From NCBI RefSeq assembly GCF_037325665.1, contig NC_090252.1:54554806-54618805 (forward strand): 64,000 bases of DNA, given 5' to 3'. Source of the DNA: Littorina saxatilis. Taxonomy: Eukaryota > Mollusca > Gastropoda > Littorinimorpha > Littorinidae. The position numbers and the translations under genes were made by a program. This document shows, piece by piece, positions 11,716-24,239 of the stretch (the first letter of the stretch is position 1; every line of letters begins with the position of its first letter). The notes beneath the pieces were generated by a model. It searched no databases. It saw only the letters and a list, made by a program, of their open reading frames with translations, and was not told where the DNA came from.

Positions 11716-13114
11716 CGGTATGTGCGTGTCAGTGCGTGTGTGTGTCTCACAGTATGCATGTGCGGGTCACAGTGTGTGTGTGTGCGTGTGCGTTTTATTT
11801 GTTGGTAATGTGTGTGTAAGTGTGTGTGTGTGTTATTTTTGATAATATTAAGGCAAGATATCCTTCTTATGCGATTACCTCAGTGACTGAGTCAGCCGCT
11901 TTTTCCTTTGTGTTTGTGACTAAGCTTAATTTTATTTAAATTAAGAGCGTAAAGATGACTGATTTCTACAGTCATAAAAACATATATTTGCCACTGTGTT
12001 TTGTTTTTCTCTATTTTTGCAACTACGCAATGTACGGTAGGGTAATCAACACTAGACTCTGTTTTCTATACTCCCAATTAACTGACAGCATTTTCCCAAA
12101 CGGATGACACATTGATTATTATAGTAGTTGCCATATATTTTAAACTGCAAAAGAGTCAATGAGCAGTAAGACTAAGTAAGAGGTAGATAATTGTTTTGAA
12201 CGTGGAACTAGAGTTTGGCTAAGGCAGATTAGAGACAGGAACAGAAGAAAAATGTAGATATACATACTTGCCTTCAAGACAAAAGCGTACAGCAAGGAAA
12301 GAGACAGAGACAGACAGACCATCTTGCAGACATATACAATACATGAATGCAAACAAATCTAGATCCAGACGCTTACCTTCCAGTTTCACCTCACATTCGA
12401 CGTGGAAGTCTGCTGCATGGACAGTATGAACAGGTCCCGATGTTGCGGGTTTTTGTTTTTTTTACTTCCATAGTTCCACAGATTCCAACTCGTCGCCAAG
12501 ATTCAGGTTGATGAGATATTTCGGTTCCGAATTGGCAAGTTTTGATGCTGAGCTGACCGCCATTTGCAAAGTGGGTGTCGATTGAAGTGTGCTCAGGGGC
12601 TGGAAGGTCCTTGCGATCCGTTCGGAATTGATCCTGCTGTATTTCGAACAGATGGGCCGAGACGGGTGCTATCAAGCATGTGAGACGTACGGTTCGATTG
12701 CCACACGGTCAGTTTGTGGTCAGTTTCGGGCGGTCCGTCTCAAACGTACTGGCGAATCTGATCGTGTATTTTGGCATCAAAAGAGACGACGCTTACGTCA
12801 CGAATCTGTGCGTACACAACGTAATAACTAGGTTAATTTATGCACTCGCGTGAACAACAAACTGTCGAGCTTCACAGATGTCGTTGTTGGGTAGTTTTGG
12901 GTTTGTTGTCCTACTATGGGAGGATTTTTGAACTGTTAATGCACTCAGCTGCGACAAAATCGCAAATAGAAGTCATAGAAGGCTGTGAGCTGCACTGTGC
13001 CTTTAAAGGCGCCGCTGTTTTGTAAGGCCTGAATCTCGAACTCGAGCCTCATACCAGTCAGCCGACAGTCAGGGTCATTCAGATAGTAAAACTCATGGTC
13101 AAAAACAAACACAA
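9641..13114. other. No secure gene; homopolymers and TG repeats
   Basis: Poly-C runs lie at about 10111-10132 and 11309-11334. (TG)n runs lie at 10264-10335 and 11635-11714, with further TG-rich sequence to 11835. On the minus strand a frame ending ADFHVECEVKLE stops exactly at a GTAAGC donor (plus 12372-12377), but it has no start and no recognised domain. A CRE-like TTACGTCA lies near 12792. None of this reaches the level of a gene call. Confidence 0.45.
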
Positions 13115-13800
13115 CAAGTCGCGTAAGGCGAAAATACAATATTTAGTCAAGTAGCTGTCGAACTCACAGAATGAAACTGAACGCAATGCAACGCAGCAAG
13201 ACCGTATACTCGTGGTCCACCGCTCACGGCATAGGCAGTGAAATTGACAAGAAGAGCGGGGTAGTGGTTACGCTATGCTGCATAGCACGCTTTTCTGTAC
13301 CTCTCTTCGTTTTAACTTTCTGAGCGTGTTTTTAATCCAAACATATCATATCTATATGTTTTTGGAATCAGGAACCGACAAGGAATAAGATGAAAGTGTT
13401 TTTAAAACGATTTCGAAAAAAAAAATTTGATAATAATTTTTATATATTTAATTTTCAGAGCTTGTTTTTAATCCGAATATAACATATTTATATGTTTTTG
13501 GAATCAGCAAATGATGGAGAATAAGATAAACGTAAATTTGGATCGTTTTATAAATTTTTATTTTTTTTTACAATTTTCCGATTTTTAATGACCAAAGTCA
13601 TTAATTAATTTTTAAGCCACCAAGCTGAAATGCAATACCGAACCCCGGGCTTCGTCGAAGATTACTTGACCAAAATTTCAACCAATTTGGTTGAAAAATG
13701 AGGGCGTGACAGTGCCGCCTCAACTTTCACGAAAAGCCGGATATGACGTCATCAAAGACATTTATCAAAAAAATGAAAAAAACGTTCGGGGATTTCATAC
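13115..13800 (-). mobile_element. Element C, copy 1, running into the assembly gap
   Basis: The 3' end (at the left) reads CAAG-TCGC-GTAAG-GCGA, a 4-bp-stem hairpin next to the terminal CTTG, flanked by AA (TT in element orientation). The body holds two diverged ~90-bp tandem units, each with the signature GTTTTTAATCC, then ATATG-TTTTTGGAATCA (13330 and 13465). Next comes a hairpin TTTCAACCAATTTGGTTGAAA (13676) and a GACAGTGCCGCCTCAACTTT block. It is cut by the N run. It is non-coding. Confidence 0.75.
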
Positions 13801-14000
13801 NNNNNNNNNNNNNNNNNNNNNNNNNNNNNNNNNNNNNNNNNNNNNNNNNNNNNNNNNNNNNNNNNNNNNNNNNNNNNNNNNNNNNNNNNNNNNNNNNNNN
13901 NNNNNNNNNNNNNNNNNNNNNNNNNNNNNNNNNNNNNNNNNNNNNNNNNNNNNNNNNNNNNNNNNNNNNNNNNNNNNNNNNNNNNNNNNNNNNNNNNNNN
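13801..14000. other. Assembly gap (200 N)
   Basis: Exactly 200 N, so probably a placeholder and not a measured length. Copies of element C on either side in opposite orientation are a likely cause of the break. Confidence 0.95.
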
Positions 14001-14059
14001 TTTCAAAGAACTGTTGCCGAAAGCAGGCATCTCGAGATAATGGCCTATAACCTGTTCAG
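14001..14059 (+). CDS. Possible exon fragment leaving the gap
   Basis: The frame FQRTVAESRHLEIMAYNLFR is open from the gap edge to CAG just before a GTAAGT donor at 14060. Its upstream part is hidden by the N run. No family is recognised. A CCAAT (as ATTGG) and a CACGTG box lie nearby at about 14196-14215, but their role is unknown. Confidence 0.25.
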
Positions 14060-14473
14060 GTAAGTATTTACAAAGCAATTAACCGCTGAACTCATCCTCC
14101 TCTAAAGAGTACACTTCACACCAATCGCTGAAGTTTTCAAGGGGTCATAGAGTACACACATTGACAATGGAGAGGCCGTAAAAGGTCGCGTTGCCATTGG
14201 TCAACCTGACCACGTGATCAGCCTCGGCACAAAGCTACGTCCGTGGTCATGGAAACCTTTCTAGTTCAGTCCTGGCTCGAACAGTTTTTGTGGGTTTTTT
14301 TTCCGAACGATGTAGGCGTCTCCCAGGAATTGTTTTGGTTGGCGTGCGGAGCGGAGAGTTACAAATTACTTTAAAAGAAAAACACTTGGTTACTTCTCAG
14401 AGTGTTATGTATGGTCCGACTGAGGTGCCAGTAGCGGACGTTTTAAATGGAAACAAATTGAAACAACTTTTAC

Positions 14474-15027
14474 AGCCCGGACTTCGGTATTGCATTTTAG
14501 CTTTGTGGCTTAAAAATTAATTAATGACTTGGTCATTAAAAATCTGAAAATTGTAAAAAACAAATAGGCCTATTTTTTTTTATAAAACGATTCAAATTTA
14601 CGTTCATCTGATTCTTCATAATTTTCTGATTAAAAAAACATATAAATATGTTATATTTGGATTAAAAACAAGCTCTGAAAATTAAAATTACAAAAATTAT
14701 GATCAAAATTAAATTTTCGAAATCAATTTAAAAACACTTTCATCTTATTCCTTGTCGGTTCCTGATTCCAAAAACATATAGATATGATATGTTTGGATTA
14801 AAAACACGCTCAGAAAGTTAAAACGAAGAGAGGTACAGAAAAGCGTGCTATCCTTCTCAGCGCAACTACTACCCCGCTCTTCTTGTCAATTTCAGTGCCT
14901 TTGCCATGAGCGGTGGACTGACGATGCTACGAGTATACGGTCTTGCTGAAAAATTGCATAGCGTTCAGTTTCATTCTGTGAGTTCGACAGCTTGACTAAA
15001 TGTTGTATTTTTGCCTTACGCGACTTG
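14474..15027 (+). mobile_element. Element C, copy 2, 5'-shortened
   Basis: It begins in the GCCCGGACTTCGGTATTGCA block and ends GCCTTACGCGACTTG followed by TT. The two internal TTTGGATTAAAAACA units are present. Relative to copy 3 it lacks the TTTCAACC hairpin and the microsatellite end. It faces copy 1 across the gap, making a large inverted repeat. Confidence 0.75.
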
Positions 15028-15262
15028 TTTAAAATCAAGAGTCAAACTGACACAAAGATTTTCACCTTCCATTTCTCTGTAATGGAGGCACGCAGAGGCA
15101 CGACGTAGAGAGAGCGTCAGATAACCGCGACGTAGGTTTGGGGAGTCGGGTCGGGCACTAAGAGTACAGTTTATTTTTACAGAACTGTACATTAATTATC
15201 GCAACAGGTTTAAACAGTTCGCTTTACATTTGATTCTGTCTCTCTCTGTCTGTGTCTGTCTG

Positions 15263-15295
<33 letters not shown>

Positions 15296-15304
15296 GTCTG
15301 TCTC

Positions 15305-15369
<65 letters not shown>

Positions 15370-18300
15370 TTTTTTTTGTCGTTGGAATTTGAATTTAAAC
15401 ATATCTTTGAACATAAAACATAATTGTCAGAACGATTTCGAGTGAACAGACTTCGGCGTGTACGAACACAGATAACCCTGTGGGCTGCTGTCACATTTTA
15501 GGTTTCTATACAATGAGAAAATAACAAAGTGTTGTTGACTTTTCATGCAAGGAGGTCGATCCTTGCAATTTTGCATATTATGTTTGTTCTCGTATGTTAG
15601 CTTAAGACGGGAAAGTCAGACGCAAGCGAAGGGAAATTACCAGATCACGCTCACAAGTGTGTACTAAAAGTCACATCAAATCCAATCTTCGGCCACTGTG
15701 AGGCCACTAAATGAGAAACAGATGACAGGCACTCCGCCACTTCTGCTGAAGGACATAGCAGGTACTTGGCTACACTTCACTGCGCCACATGAGTGATTCC
15801 ATTTTCCGTTCGGCAATCAGTCTGTCTCACGCACAAATTGTCAAGGGTAATTTTAAACTGAGTCTAATTTTGTCAGACACTGGGCAAGTTTTAATACCGG
15901 ACCTTCAACATTGACGATTGGGGTCTAAAAAACACATTCCTTCCTTATAAACGATTCAGAGAAAATACCCCCCCCCCCCCCCCACTCTATACCCCCACCC
16001 CCTTGCATTTTGAAATCTAACATTATCTGAAATTGAAGCTGGCGTTAGAAAGCATGACTGAAACCCCACCGCTGTTAATCTCCTTCTCGATAAAAGAAGA
16101 TATACACGTATTGTACGGCCGTTTTCTCAAGGCTGTCCAAATGAAGTGCTATCTGAATTTAACTCTTAAAAAAAAAAAAGACTAATACGGGTTTTTTTTT
16201 TAAATTTTTTTAATAAGCCACGCCCCGGACTGCGCGCGCAACACATGCAGACGACGCATATATGTGTAGTAAGTTTGTCGGAACTTTGGCGGAGTAATTT
16301 GATAGAGTTTTTAGATTGTGTCAACGACTGTAGACGTGATGTAACTTACAGATAAATTATATCTGAGCTTAAAAAAGTGTTTATTTTCAATAAAAATCGG
16401 TTCGGGTAGCGATGTGATGTTAATCTAGCAAATCAACAGGGCTACTTCCTAATGGACCGAAGTTCTGTGGGACTGAAGAATCATCAACCGATGTGAACTG
16501 CTATTTGTTTAGGTGGTTCAGTCTTTCCCCATCGGCAGCCCTGTAAGCTTACATTTACTGAAAAAATCCTGTTTCATTTTTCTCTTTGAGTAAGAATATT
16601 TGTCCGCAGCTTACGGACTAACCCGTTCGATAGTATTACTTGGGTATAAACTTCCTTCCCAGATTGTCTCTGTCTCATCGCAAAATTACACAAACATTTT
16701 TCAATTTACAATATTTTACTTTGTCATTTTTTTCCCTGTTCGACGACTCTTCCGACTATGTGAGTGTGTATGCGTATGTTGAATCCGATTACGCTTGTCC
16801 GCTAAACTGAAACGTGATCGAAATGACATTCGATCGATATTGACACTAACTAGTTTTAAAAAAAAATGTATTCACACGCATACGCACACGTGCACTTTTG
16901 CAGTCCCACTCACTGACCGCTGGTTCTACCTTGTGCGCTTGTCCGGAGTTTTTCTTTGTTTCTTTTTTAATTTGAGGTAATCGATAATAGCGTGGCATGA
17001 AATACAATTTTGCGAAAACCCGGTGAAAACATATCGCTCCAATGAATGCTGTCCATCATGTGCGAGGTCGGGAAAAGTGTTACACGTATCGCATGAAAAC
17101 AAAGAGTGTACAGATAAAACTGAAAAGGAATTAAAGCGGAGAAGTCGGCAACTCAGTCAAACCACCTCTAATAAAGTGACAAATAGTACTAAACTATCGA
17201 CTACTAAGATTCATTTGATTTTGTAACCAAGAATTTAGTTTTTGTTTTTGACGGCGCCATCAATTTAAAAGAAATGCATCTTTTCTGGTTCACATTTAAA
17301 TTTAAAAAAAAATTAAAAAACCTACCTTTCTTGTTTTTTGATTCACATTTAGATAGTCAGCATTATATCATTTACATTTAACGTATACTGCATCCCGGTA
17401 TCAGCATGCTTATTATACAATAAAATAAAAACAGCGCTAGCATACCATGAACATAATTAATTTCCTTGTAAATCTGTTTTGCTTCTTTCTTTATTTATTT
17501 ATTTGTGTGGGGTGTTTTTTTGCGTGTTTATTTTGGGGAGAGTGTTTTATTGTTCCTCAAAAGCACTTTGGTCAATATCCCTTTAACTTTGAACTACCGT
17601 TCAGTTTGAGGACAGAATGCAATTCTTTTATTTTTGGACAACAACACTGTTGGGGTTGATGTACAAAATTGATGGTTGACTGATCAAAAGATCAAAATAT
17701 TGTGTGCGATATCTGTTCCTTTAAACCTTTCGTTTAACCAGCAGGTGACATATGGCATGGCACAGCCCCCGTTTGACCACCCAGGCTCTCCCTCGCCCAC
17801 TTTGTCCCCGCAAGTTTTTTTGCTACCTTTTCTATATGCACTGTCAATAACATTTTTTGAGGCGAATTTGTCGTTTGCTTGCAAAAAAAAAAGATAGTTA
17901 ATTATCAGATCAGCTTTGTAAAGGAGATACTAAAAACCGCACATAATTATTCAAAAAAAGTCTGATGCGTGGCGACAACTGCCGCTCCGACTGAAGGGCT
18001 ATTTACTGAAAAGGAAGGTGGGGGGGGGGGGGGTCCTGGGGAGAGGTGGAGGGGTGGTGGGCAAAATGAGACAGAGCCGATACGATTACGATGTGGAGGG
18101 GGGGGGGGGGCAGCAAATGTTCGCATGCACATGGTGGTCAGTAACTTTAGTAACACAAATCGACGTTTGATTTTAATCCCACACAGATGTGTTAATTTTT
18201 CTTTTGTTATTTTCTTTTTTCTGTCAAAATGTATAAATGAAAAACGTGACAGGCTGGATAAAATTTATCTGAGTGAAACGTTATTTCTTTCAGGGTCCGC

Positions 18301-19790
18301 ATTGGTTTCTAAAAAAACAATAGTGTTTAATTTTAACTTGATTTCATTTACATGAATTCAAATCAGAAACGAAGAAAATATCATAACCCCGCAATATAAC
18401 AGTGTCACAGAATCGTGAAACAATTCCGTGAAAACATTCTCTCAATGGTGCGTGGTTCTCACATGTGGTGTCCAGTTGTCCATCTTAGCTAATTTAAATT
18501 CCGCGTGTGATGTTTTAAGTGGGCCTATTGGGACGAAGCTGAGTAGATTCGGGATGCGAAAATCAGCAGATTATACGATTTTATGATCCGCGGCAGAGAC
18601 TATCAAGTGCTCTTGCGTATACAAGAACCAGTCGGTCGGATCGAGTCCAGGTGTGATTTTCGCGTTCTACTTACAGTCGTTTTATCTCAGCTGATAACTC
18701 CTTGCCAAATGGTGGCAAAAACGCTCAATGGAAAGTGACATCGCATGCGTTGGGAAGACCGTGGGAAAATATTGAGACCTCAGAATAGGGTCCTACGATT
18801 GACCAAAGCAAAAATAATACGACAACACATCATAGTGTGTGTGTGTTTCTGCACGCGGTCTGTTTCTCATAAGACACGCAATAAGCACACCCTGGTCGTA
18901 AGGGAAAATAGCCTAACATGGACAACTGCCTGATATGGACCACCTCCTGTTCTGACAAACTAACGGTGCTATAGGTCTCAAAACAATTTCATTCTTTGGA
19001 TAACTTGCATATATATGCGATATAAACATTTGTAACCACACAATAAGCTAAGCTTATATTAAATGTGGTTATAAATATGTACATCTAGATAGGAATTATT
19101 ATTTCACGTTATGTCAAGGTCAGAGAATCGCTTATCCCCTTGTTATAAATGTAAGACAGACAAGATACAATTTTTACCAAAAAAAGAGGAAAAGATACAG
19201 CAAAAGAATCAGAGGATGTGACAGAGGACGGGAAGAGAGTTAATTTTATTTTTCAGCAAGCAAGGGGGGGGGGGGGGGGGTCAGAGAGACGATTACTGTT
19301 ACAGACTTGCCAATTCAATGTTCCTGCAGCAGCAATAATTTCATCCAAAATGTTGTCCAAACTAATTAAGCTTAGATTACTCATAATTTATGAATACAAA
19401 GAAAAACCTTCAAGAAAGATTCACTCAAACTTGATTAAATCCCCAGATGAAGCATCCGTCGCGTCGCACATATGGAAACATGCGTTCTTTGATATTACTG
19501 TTGCGATCGGTTTTGACGCTGCCGCCACCTCGCCGCAACTATCGTGCTGCCATCGCGTCGCGATATGGAAACACAGCTTAAGACTATGCATATAATACTG
19601 CTGGTTTTCTCTTCATTCTTCTCAAAATGTCGGTCTCTGTCTGTCTGTCCCTGTTTGTGTGTCTCTCTATCTCTATCTCGCACTAATTCTGTCGGTCGGT
19701 CCGTCTCTCTGTCTGTCTCTCTGTATTTCTAGCTCTGTCTCTCTTTTTGTCTTTTTCTTACTCTCTCAGTTTATTAAAACAAAACAAAAA
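15028..19790. other. No gene; CTGT/CT microsatellite and homopolymers
   Basis: CTGT and CT repeats fill 15234-15366. A poly-C run lies at about 15967-15983, and poly-G runs at 18019-18031, 18097-18110 and 19264-19280. A CTGT-rich stretch lies at 19633-19750. Open frames are short, composition-driven and without recognisable domains. Confidence 0.5.
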
Positions 19791-20662
19791 CAAGAAGGGC
19801 AAAGCCCATACGACTCACATGCTTGACCTTGACCTTTACATGACCTTGACCTTCAGGGTCAAGGTCAAATAACTAAACCTAGTAATGACATCATACACTA
19901 AGAACTGCTTTAGACATTTTTCCTACCAAAATACAATGTGACCTTGACCCAAGGTGAAGGTCATCCAAGGTCATGCAACACAAAGCTGTTCATTCAAGAC
20001 ATAGGAAGTACAATGGTGCTTATTGGCTCTTTCTACCATGAGATATGGTCACTTTTAGTGGTTCACTACCTTATTTTGGTCACATTTCATAAGGGTCAAA
20101 GTGACCTTGACCTTGATCATATGTGACCAAATGTGTCTCATGATGAAAGCATAACATGTGCCCCACATAATTGTTAAGTTTGAAACAGTTATCTTCCATA
20201 GTTCAGGGTCAAGGTCACTTCAAAATATGTATACAATCCAACTTTGAAGAGCTCCTGTGACCTTGACCTTGAAGCAAGGTAAACCAAACTGGTATCAAAA
20301 GATGGGGCTTACTTTGCTCTATATATCATATATAGGTGAGGTATTCAATCTCAAAAACTTCAGAGAAAATGGGGAAAATGAGAACAATAGCTGTTTTTTA
20401 GGCAACATTTATGGCCCCTGCGACCTTGACCTTGAAGCAAGGTCAAGATGCTATGTATGTTTTTTGGGGCCTTGTCATCATACACCATCTTGCCAAATTT
20501 GGTACTGATAGACTGAATAGTGTCCAAGAAATATCCAACGTTAAAGTTTTCCGGACGGCCGGACGGACGGACGTCCGGACGGACGGACGTCCGGACGGAC
20601 GGACGGACGGACGGACGACTCGGGTGAGTACATAGACTCACTTTTGCTTCGCATGTGAGTCA
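19791..20662 (-). mobile_element. Element A, copy 2, longest copy
   Basis: It has the same ends as copy 1. The GGAC/CCGG microsatellite near the 5' end is longer (20550-20620). TGACCTTGACCTT motifs recur throughout. In element orientation its 5' TGACTCAC end lies one T away from the CTTG terminus of element C copy 3, so both elements share one TT target. Confidence 0.8.
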
Positions 20663-20663
20663 A

Positions 20664-21445
20664 CAAGTCGCGTAAGGCGAAAATACAACATTTAGTCAAG
20701 TAGCTGTCGAACTCACAGAATGAAACTGAACGCAATGCAACGCAGCAAGACCGTATACTCGTAGCATCGCCAGCCACCGCTCACGGCAAAGGCAGTGAAA
20801 TTGACAAGAAGAGCGGGGTAGTAGTTGCGCTGAGAAGGATAGCACGCTTTTCTGTACCTCTATTCGTTTTAACTTTGTGAGCGTGTTTTTAATCCAAACA
20901 TATCATATCTATACGTTTTTGGAATCAAGAACCGATAAGGAATAAGATGAAAGTGTTTTTAAATTGATTTGGAAAATTTAATTTTGATACTAATTTTTAT
21001 ATTTTTAATTTTCAGAGCTTGTTTTTAATCCAAATATAACATATTGATATGTTTTTGGAATCAGCAAATAATGGAGAATAAGATGAACGTAAATGTGGAT
21101 CGTTTTATATATATTTTTTTTTTTTTTTTTTACATTTTTCTGATTTTTAATGACCAAAGTCATTAATTAATTTTTAATTTAATTAAGCCACCAAGCTGAA
21201 ATGTAATACCGAAGTCCGGGCTTTGTCGAACATTACTTGACCAAAATTTCAACCAATTTGGTTGAAAAATGAGGGCGTGACAGTGCCGCCTCAACTTTCA
21301 CGAAAAACCGGATATGACGTCATCAAAGACATTTATCAAAAAAATGAAAAAAACGTTCGGGGATATCATACCCAGGAACTCTCCTGTCAAATTTCACAAA
21401 GATCGGTACAGTAGTTTAGTCTGAATCACTCTACACACACACACA

Positions 21446-21480
<35 letters not shown>
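20664..21480 (-). mobile_element. Element C, copy 3, full length with its (AC)n end
   Basis: The CAAG-TCGC-GTAAG-GCGA end is at 20664. The paired ~90-bp units follow, then the TTTCAACC hairpin, a GATCGGTACAGTAGTTTAGT block and finally an (AC)n run at 21433-21480. The older copy C6 and copy C4 also stop at an AC/TG run, so the microsatellite appears to be part of the family. Confidence 0.8.
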
Positions 21481-21482
<2 letters not shown>

Positions 21483-21599
21483 TCCTGCCTGTCTGCCTGT
21501 TCTTCTCTCTCTCTTAGGTTACTTTCACGGATTATGCAAAAAAGAAATATGCACGGCTGCTTCACACTTTTCTTGTTTTCTCTCTATTCTCAACCTTTG

Positions 21600-21652
21600 G
21601 TGTCTGTCTGCGTGTCTGTGTGTCTGTGTGTCTGTGTGTCTGTTTGTTTGTT

Positions 21653-21686
<34 letters not shown>

Positions 21687-21744
21687 CCCTTCTCTCTCTC
21701 CCCATCTCTCTCTCGCCATCTCTCTCTCTTTTTCGCTCTCTTCA

Positions 21745-21839
<95 letters not shown>

Positions 21840-21969
21840 GTCAGCATAATGTATTACAAATGATGGTTTATTCCTGCCAAATTTCGACCAAATGATTATC
21901 GAAGATGGTTATGCAAATAAGATGCAACAACGGAAAACAGACGAAATTAAACAGAGACCCCAAGCCCGT

Positions 21970-22021
<52 letters not shown>

Positions 22022-22132
22022 CAGAGACTGAGACAGAGACAGACAGACTAGACAAGCCGACAAACAAAAAAACAACATGAAAAGACACATGTAGGTGACG
22101 ATGCTGATCCCAATACCGATGCCGATGTCGAC

Positions 22133-22210
<78 letters not shown>

Positions 22211-22325
22211 ATATCTCTTTATTTCCCTCTCTTGGAGAGTTTGCTGCGTGATAGCCTCTAACCCTATTCATTGTATAACAACGTTAAATCATCATCGTCA
22301 TCTCTCTCTCCCGTTCTCTCTCTCG

Positions 22326-22399
<74 letters not shown>

Positions 22400-22400
22400 C
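21600..22400. repeat. Cluster of long microsatellites
   Basis: In order: TGTC/TG and (TC)n at 21600-21837, (CAGA)n at 21969-22022, (GAT)n at 22128-22212 and (TC)n at 22331-22396. The predicted poly-Ser/Leu, poly-His and poly-Met frames here are products of these repeats. Confidence 0.9.
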
Positions 22401-22689
22401 ACTTTCTCTTTCCTACTCTCTCTCTGTTTTGTTCTCCTTTCTCTGTCAGATTTGTTTTAAACAAACACGTAGGAAAGAAATCTGCAGAGCTGTTGCAATT
22501 GTGTCTTTTATCTCTATCTCTTTCTATGATTTTTTTTCCCGGTTTTTGACTGTGTGCCTATCTGTCTGTCTTCTTCTCTCTCGCAGGTTACTGTCTGTCC
22601 GTATGTCTGTCCGTCTGTTTGTCCGTCTCTCTCACTCTGTCTCTGTCTTTCTTTCTTATTTAATTACCCCAACTCTCACTCTCTCTCTC

Positions 22690-23170
22690 TCTCTCTACAA
22701 TTACAAATACAATTTTTGTATTAAACATGCCCCTCTCCTCTTTATTGGTATAATGTACACAAACCCTTTTCGAATGAAGGGACTTACAAACCAACCACTA
22801 CATGTATTTAGATGTGTGATGATCTTGGCAATGTCTTGCTTGTTTGATTGATTTTCTTTAAAATGTAATGTATGGATTAGAGCATGATGTTGAGAAAGTG
22901 CAAGCTGCACTATACCACTTAATTCACATCAATCAACTCGCAATTTACCTCAATGTAATGCATTTTGTGTACATATGTATAATGTGTTTTCACTTTAGTT
23001 ATCTGTTAAAATGTAGAATTTTAGTTATCTATTTTCTAATTTGTATCTTGTATTTTTTATTTCATTTTTTTAGTTAGTCCCTCTTTAGGGCGAGGGCTGG
23101 ATGTAAAAAAGCAGACCACTGCTTAATCTACTACCCTCGTTAAATAAAGAATTGTCATTGTCATTGTCAT
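22690..23170 (+). mobile_element. LINE-like 3' end with a (TCATTG)n tail
   Basis: The block TAGGGCGAGGGCTGGATGTA followed by CTCGTTAAATAAAG and TCATTG repeats is typical of 3' ends of invertebrate non-LTR elements. No reverse transcriptase remains, so the copy is 5'-truncated; its 5' limit is approximate. A (TC)n run follows to 23222. Confidence 0.5.
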
Positions 23171-23172
23171 TG

Positions 23173-23227
<55 letters not shown>

Positions 23228-23283
23228 CCCTCCGGCAGCACACATTTTTCGCTCCAGCAATTTACTTGAACAAGTGAAGAAAA

Positions 23284-23500
23284 TGCCTGTCGTTGGACTA
23301 CCAACTGCTGTGGAAGCTACCTTGACAGGCCTGCCAGCTGACCACTATGTCAAGTACTGGAAAGTCACCGGAGAATGAGAAGGAGCCACAGTCACACTTC
23401 AACTGCTCAGCACAGAGAACCAACAGGCCGCCATTTGCCGAGCTAGTCAACGCAACGTAAACAAAACCCCTTCGCAGCTCAGACGTGACAGACAATGATC
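23284..23500 (+). pseudogene. Broken N-terminal frame upstream of the 245-codon frame
   Basis: From ATG at 23284 the frame reads MPVVGLPTAVEATLTGLPAD, then YVKYWKVTGE and, after a stop, TVTLQLLSTENQQAA and NKTPSQLRRDRQ. A 'K.PSQ..RDR.R' motif is common at the start of repetitive mollusc genes of unknown function. The larger frame that follows uses another phase, so the gene may be broken here or may be spliced. Confidence 0.4.
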
Positions 23501-24222
23501 CCAACAATTTAACAGCAAAGAGGTATGCGTTTCTTCTGTTGATACAGCTGATCGATCATCTGCGAAATCATGCCAGCACAACATCAGGCATAATTCACAC
23601 AAACACGTACGACAAAGTTCCCGACGTTAGGCACAAACAGAAAATGAGACTACACGCCGGCGAACGCATTGACAGCGAGGCAAGCTGTGTTGTGAACATT
23701 GAAGCACGTGAATCACGGAGCCACATTCCATCCAAGCTGACGGAACCTGCCTTGCAGCAATCCGTTGACTCCACATGCGTGGCCACTGACAGTGACAAGG
23801 ACAGATATTTTACGTCAGAGAGTGATACAGAGGAACCAGTGGAAAAGCAGTTGACTAAAGCTGAAAAGGATGCTTTGGAAAGGGAGTACAGTCTAGGGGA
23901 AGTAAAAGCACTTGCTTTAGAAATTACTACGAACCCCAGAACACGAAAGAAAGTGATTAGAATGGTGTACAATGCTTCATCCAAACAGCTGCTTGCAAAA
24001 TCAGATGACTTCATGTTCACCTACGATTGTACCAAAGCTGAAACATTGTACTGGACGTTATTCAGGGACAAAGCAGACATGAGTTATGATGAATCAGAAC
24101 GACTGGCATTTATTGAGGAGCCTGCGGATGTGCGACGAACACTGTACCTTATTGAGATAAATCATATCGCCAAGGATTTGCATGCACTGGTTACACTTCT
24201 CAGAGCCTACCTTCAGACTTGA
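23485..24222 (+). CDS. Unknown 245-aa protein on a repeat-like unit
   Basis: This is the longest non-repetitive open frame in the window. The ATG at 23485 is the first in frame, but the conserved-looking upstream piece in another phase makes the true start uncertain. The protein is hydrophilic, with an acidic stretch (SDTEEPVEKQ) near residue 115, a lysine-rich helix (TKAEKDALEREYSLGEVKAL) and a C-terminal half with regular helical spacing ending in HALVTLLRAYL. I see no signal peptide, membrane span or catalytic motif, and I recognise no family. Eighteen bases after its stop begins a repeat that also occurs at 25321, ending in (AATTC)n. The frame could therefore belong to a non-LTR type element and not to a host gene. 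Confidence 0.45.
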   Translation: MTDNDPNNLTAKRYAFLLLIQLIDHLRNHASTTSGIIHTNTYDKVPDVRHKQKMRLHAGERIDSEASCVVNIEARESRSHIPSKLTEPALQQSVDSTCVATDSDKDRYFTSESDTEEPVEKQLTKAEKDALEREYSLGEVKALALEITTNPRTRKKVIRMVYNASSKQLLAKSDDFMFTYDCTKAETLYWTLFRDKADMSYDESERLAFIEEPADVRRTLYLIEINHIAKDLHALVTLLRAYLQT

Positions 24223-24239
24223 ACTTTGATCGCTGTTGT

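Noticed and set aside
13691-14078. Frames spanning the N run
   Set aside because: The middle is unknown sequence, so continuity is not real.
14290-14520. 76-codon plus frame after the gap
   Set aside because: Its last part is element C sequence and the rest has no recognised content.
22095-22271. Poly-Met and poly-His frames
   Set aside because: They are translations of a (GAT)n microsatellite.
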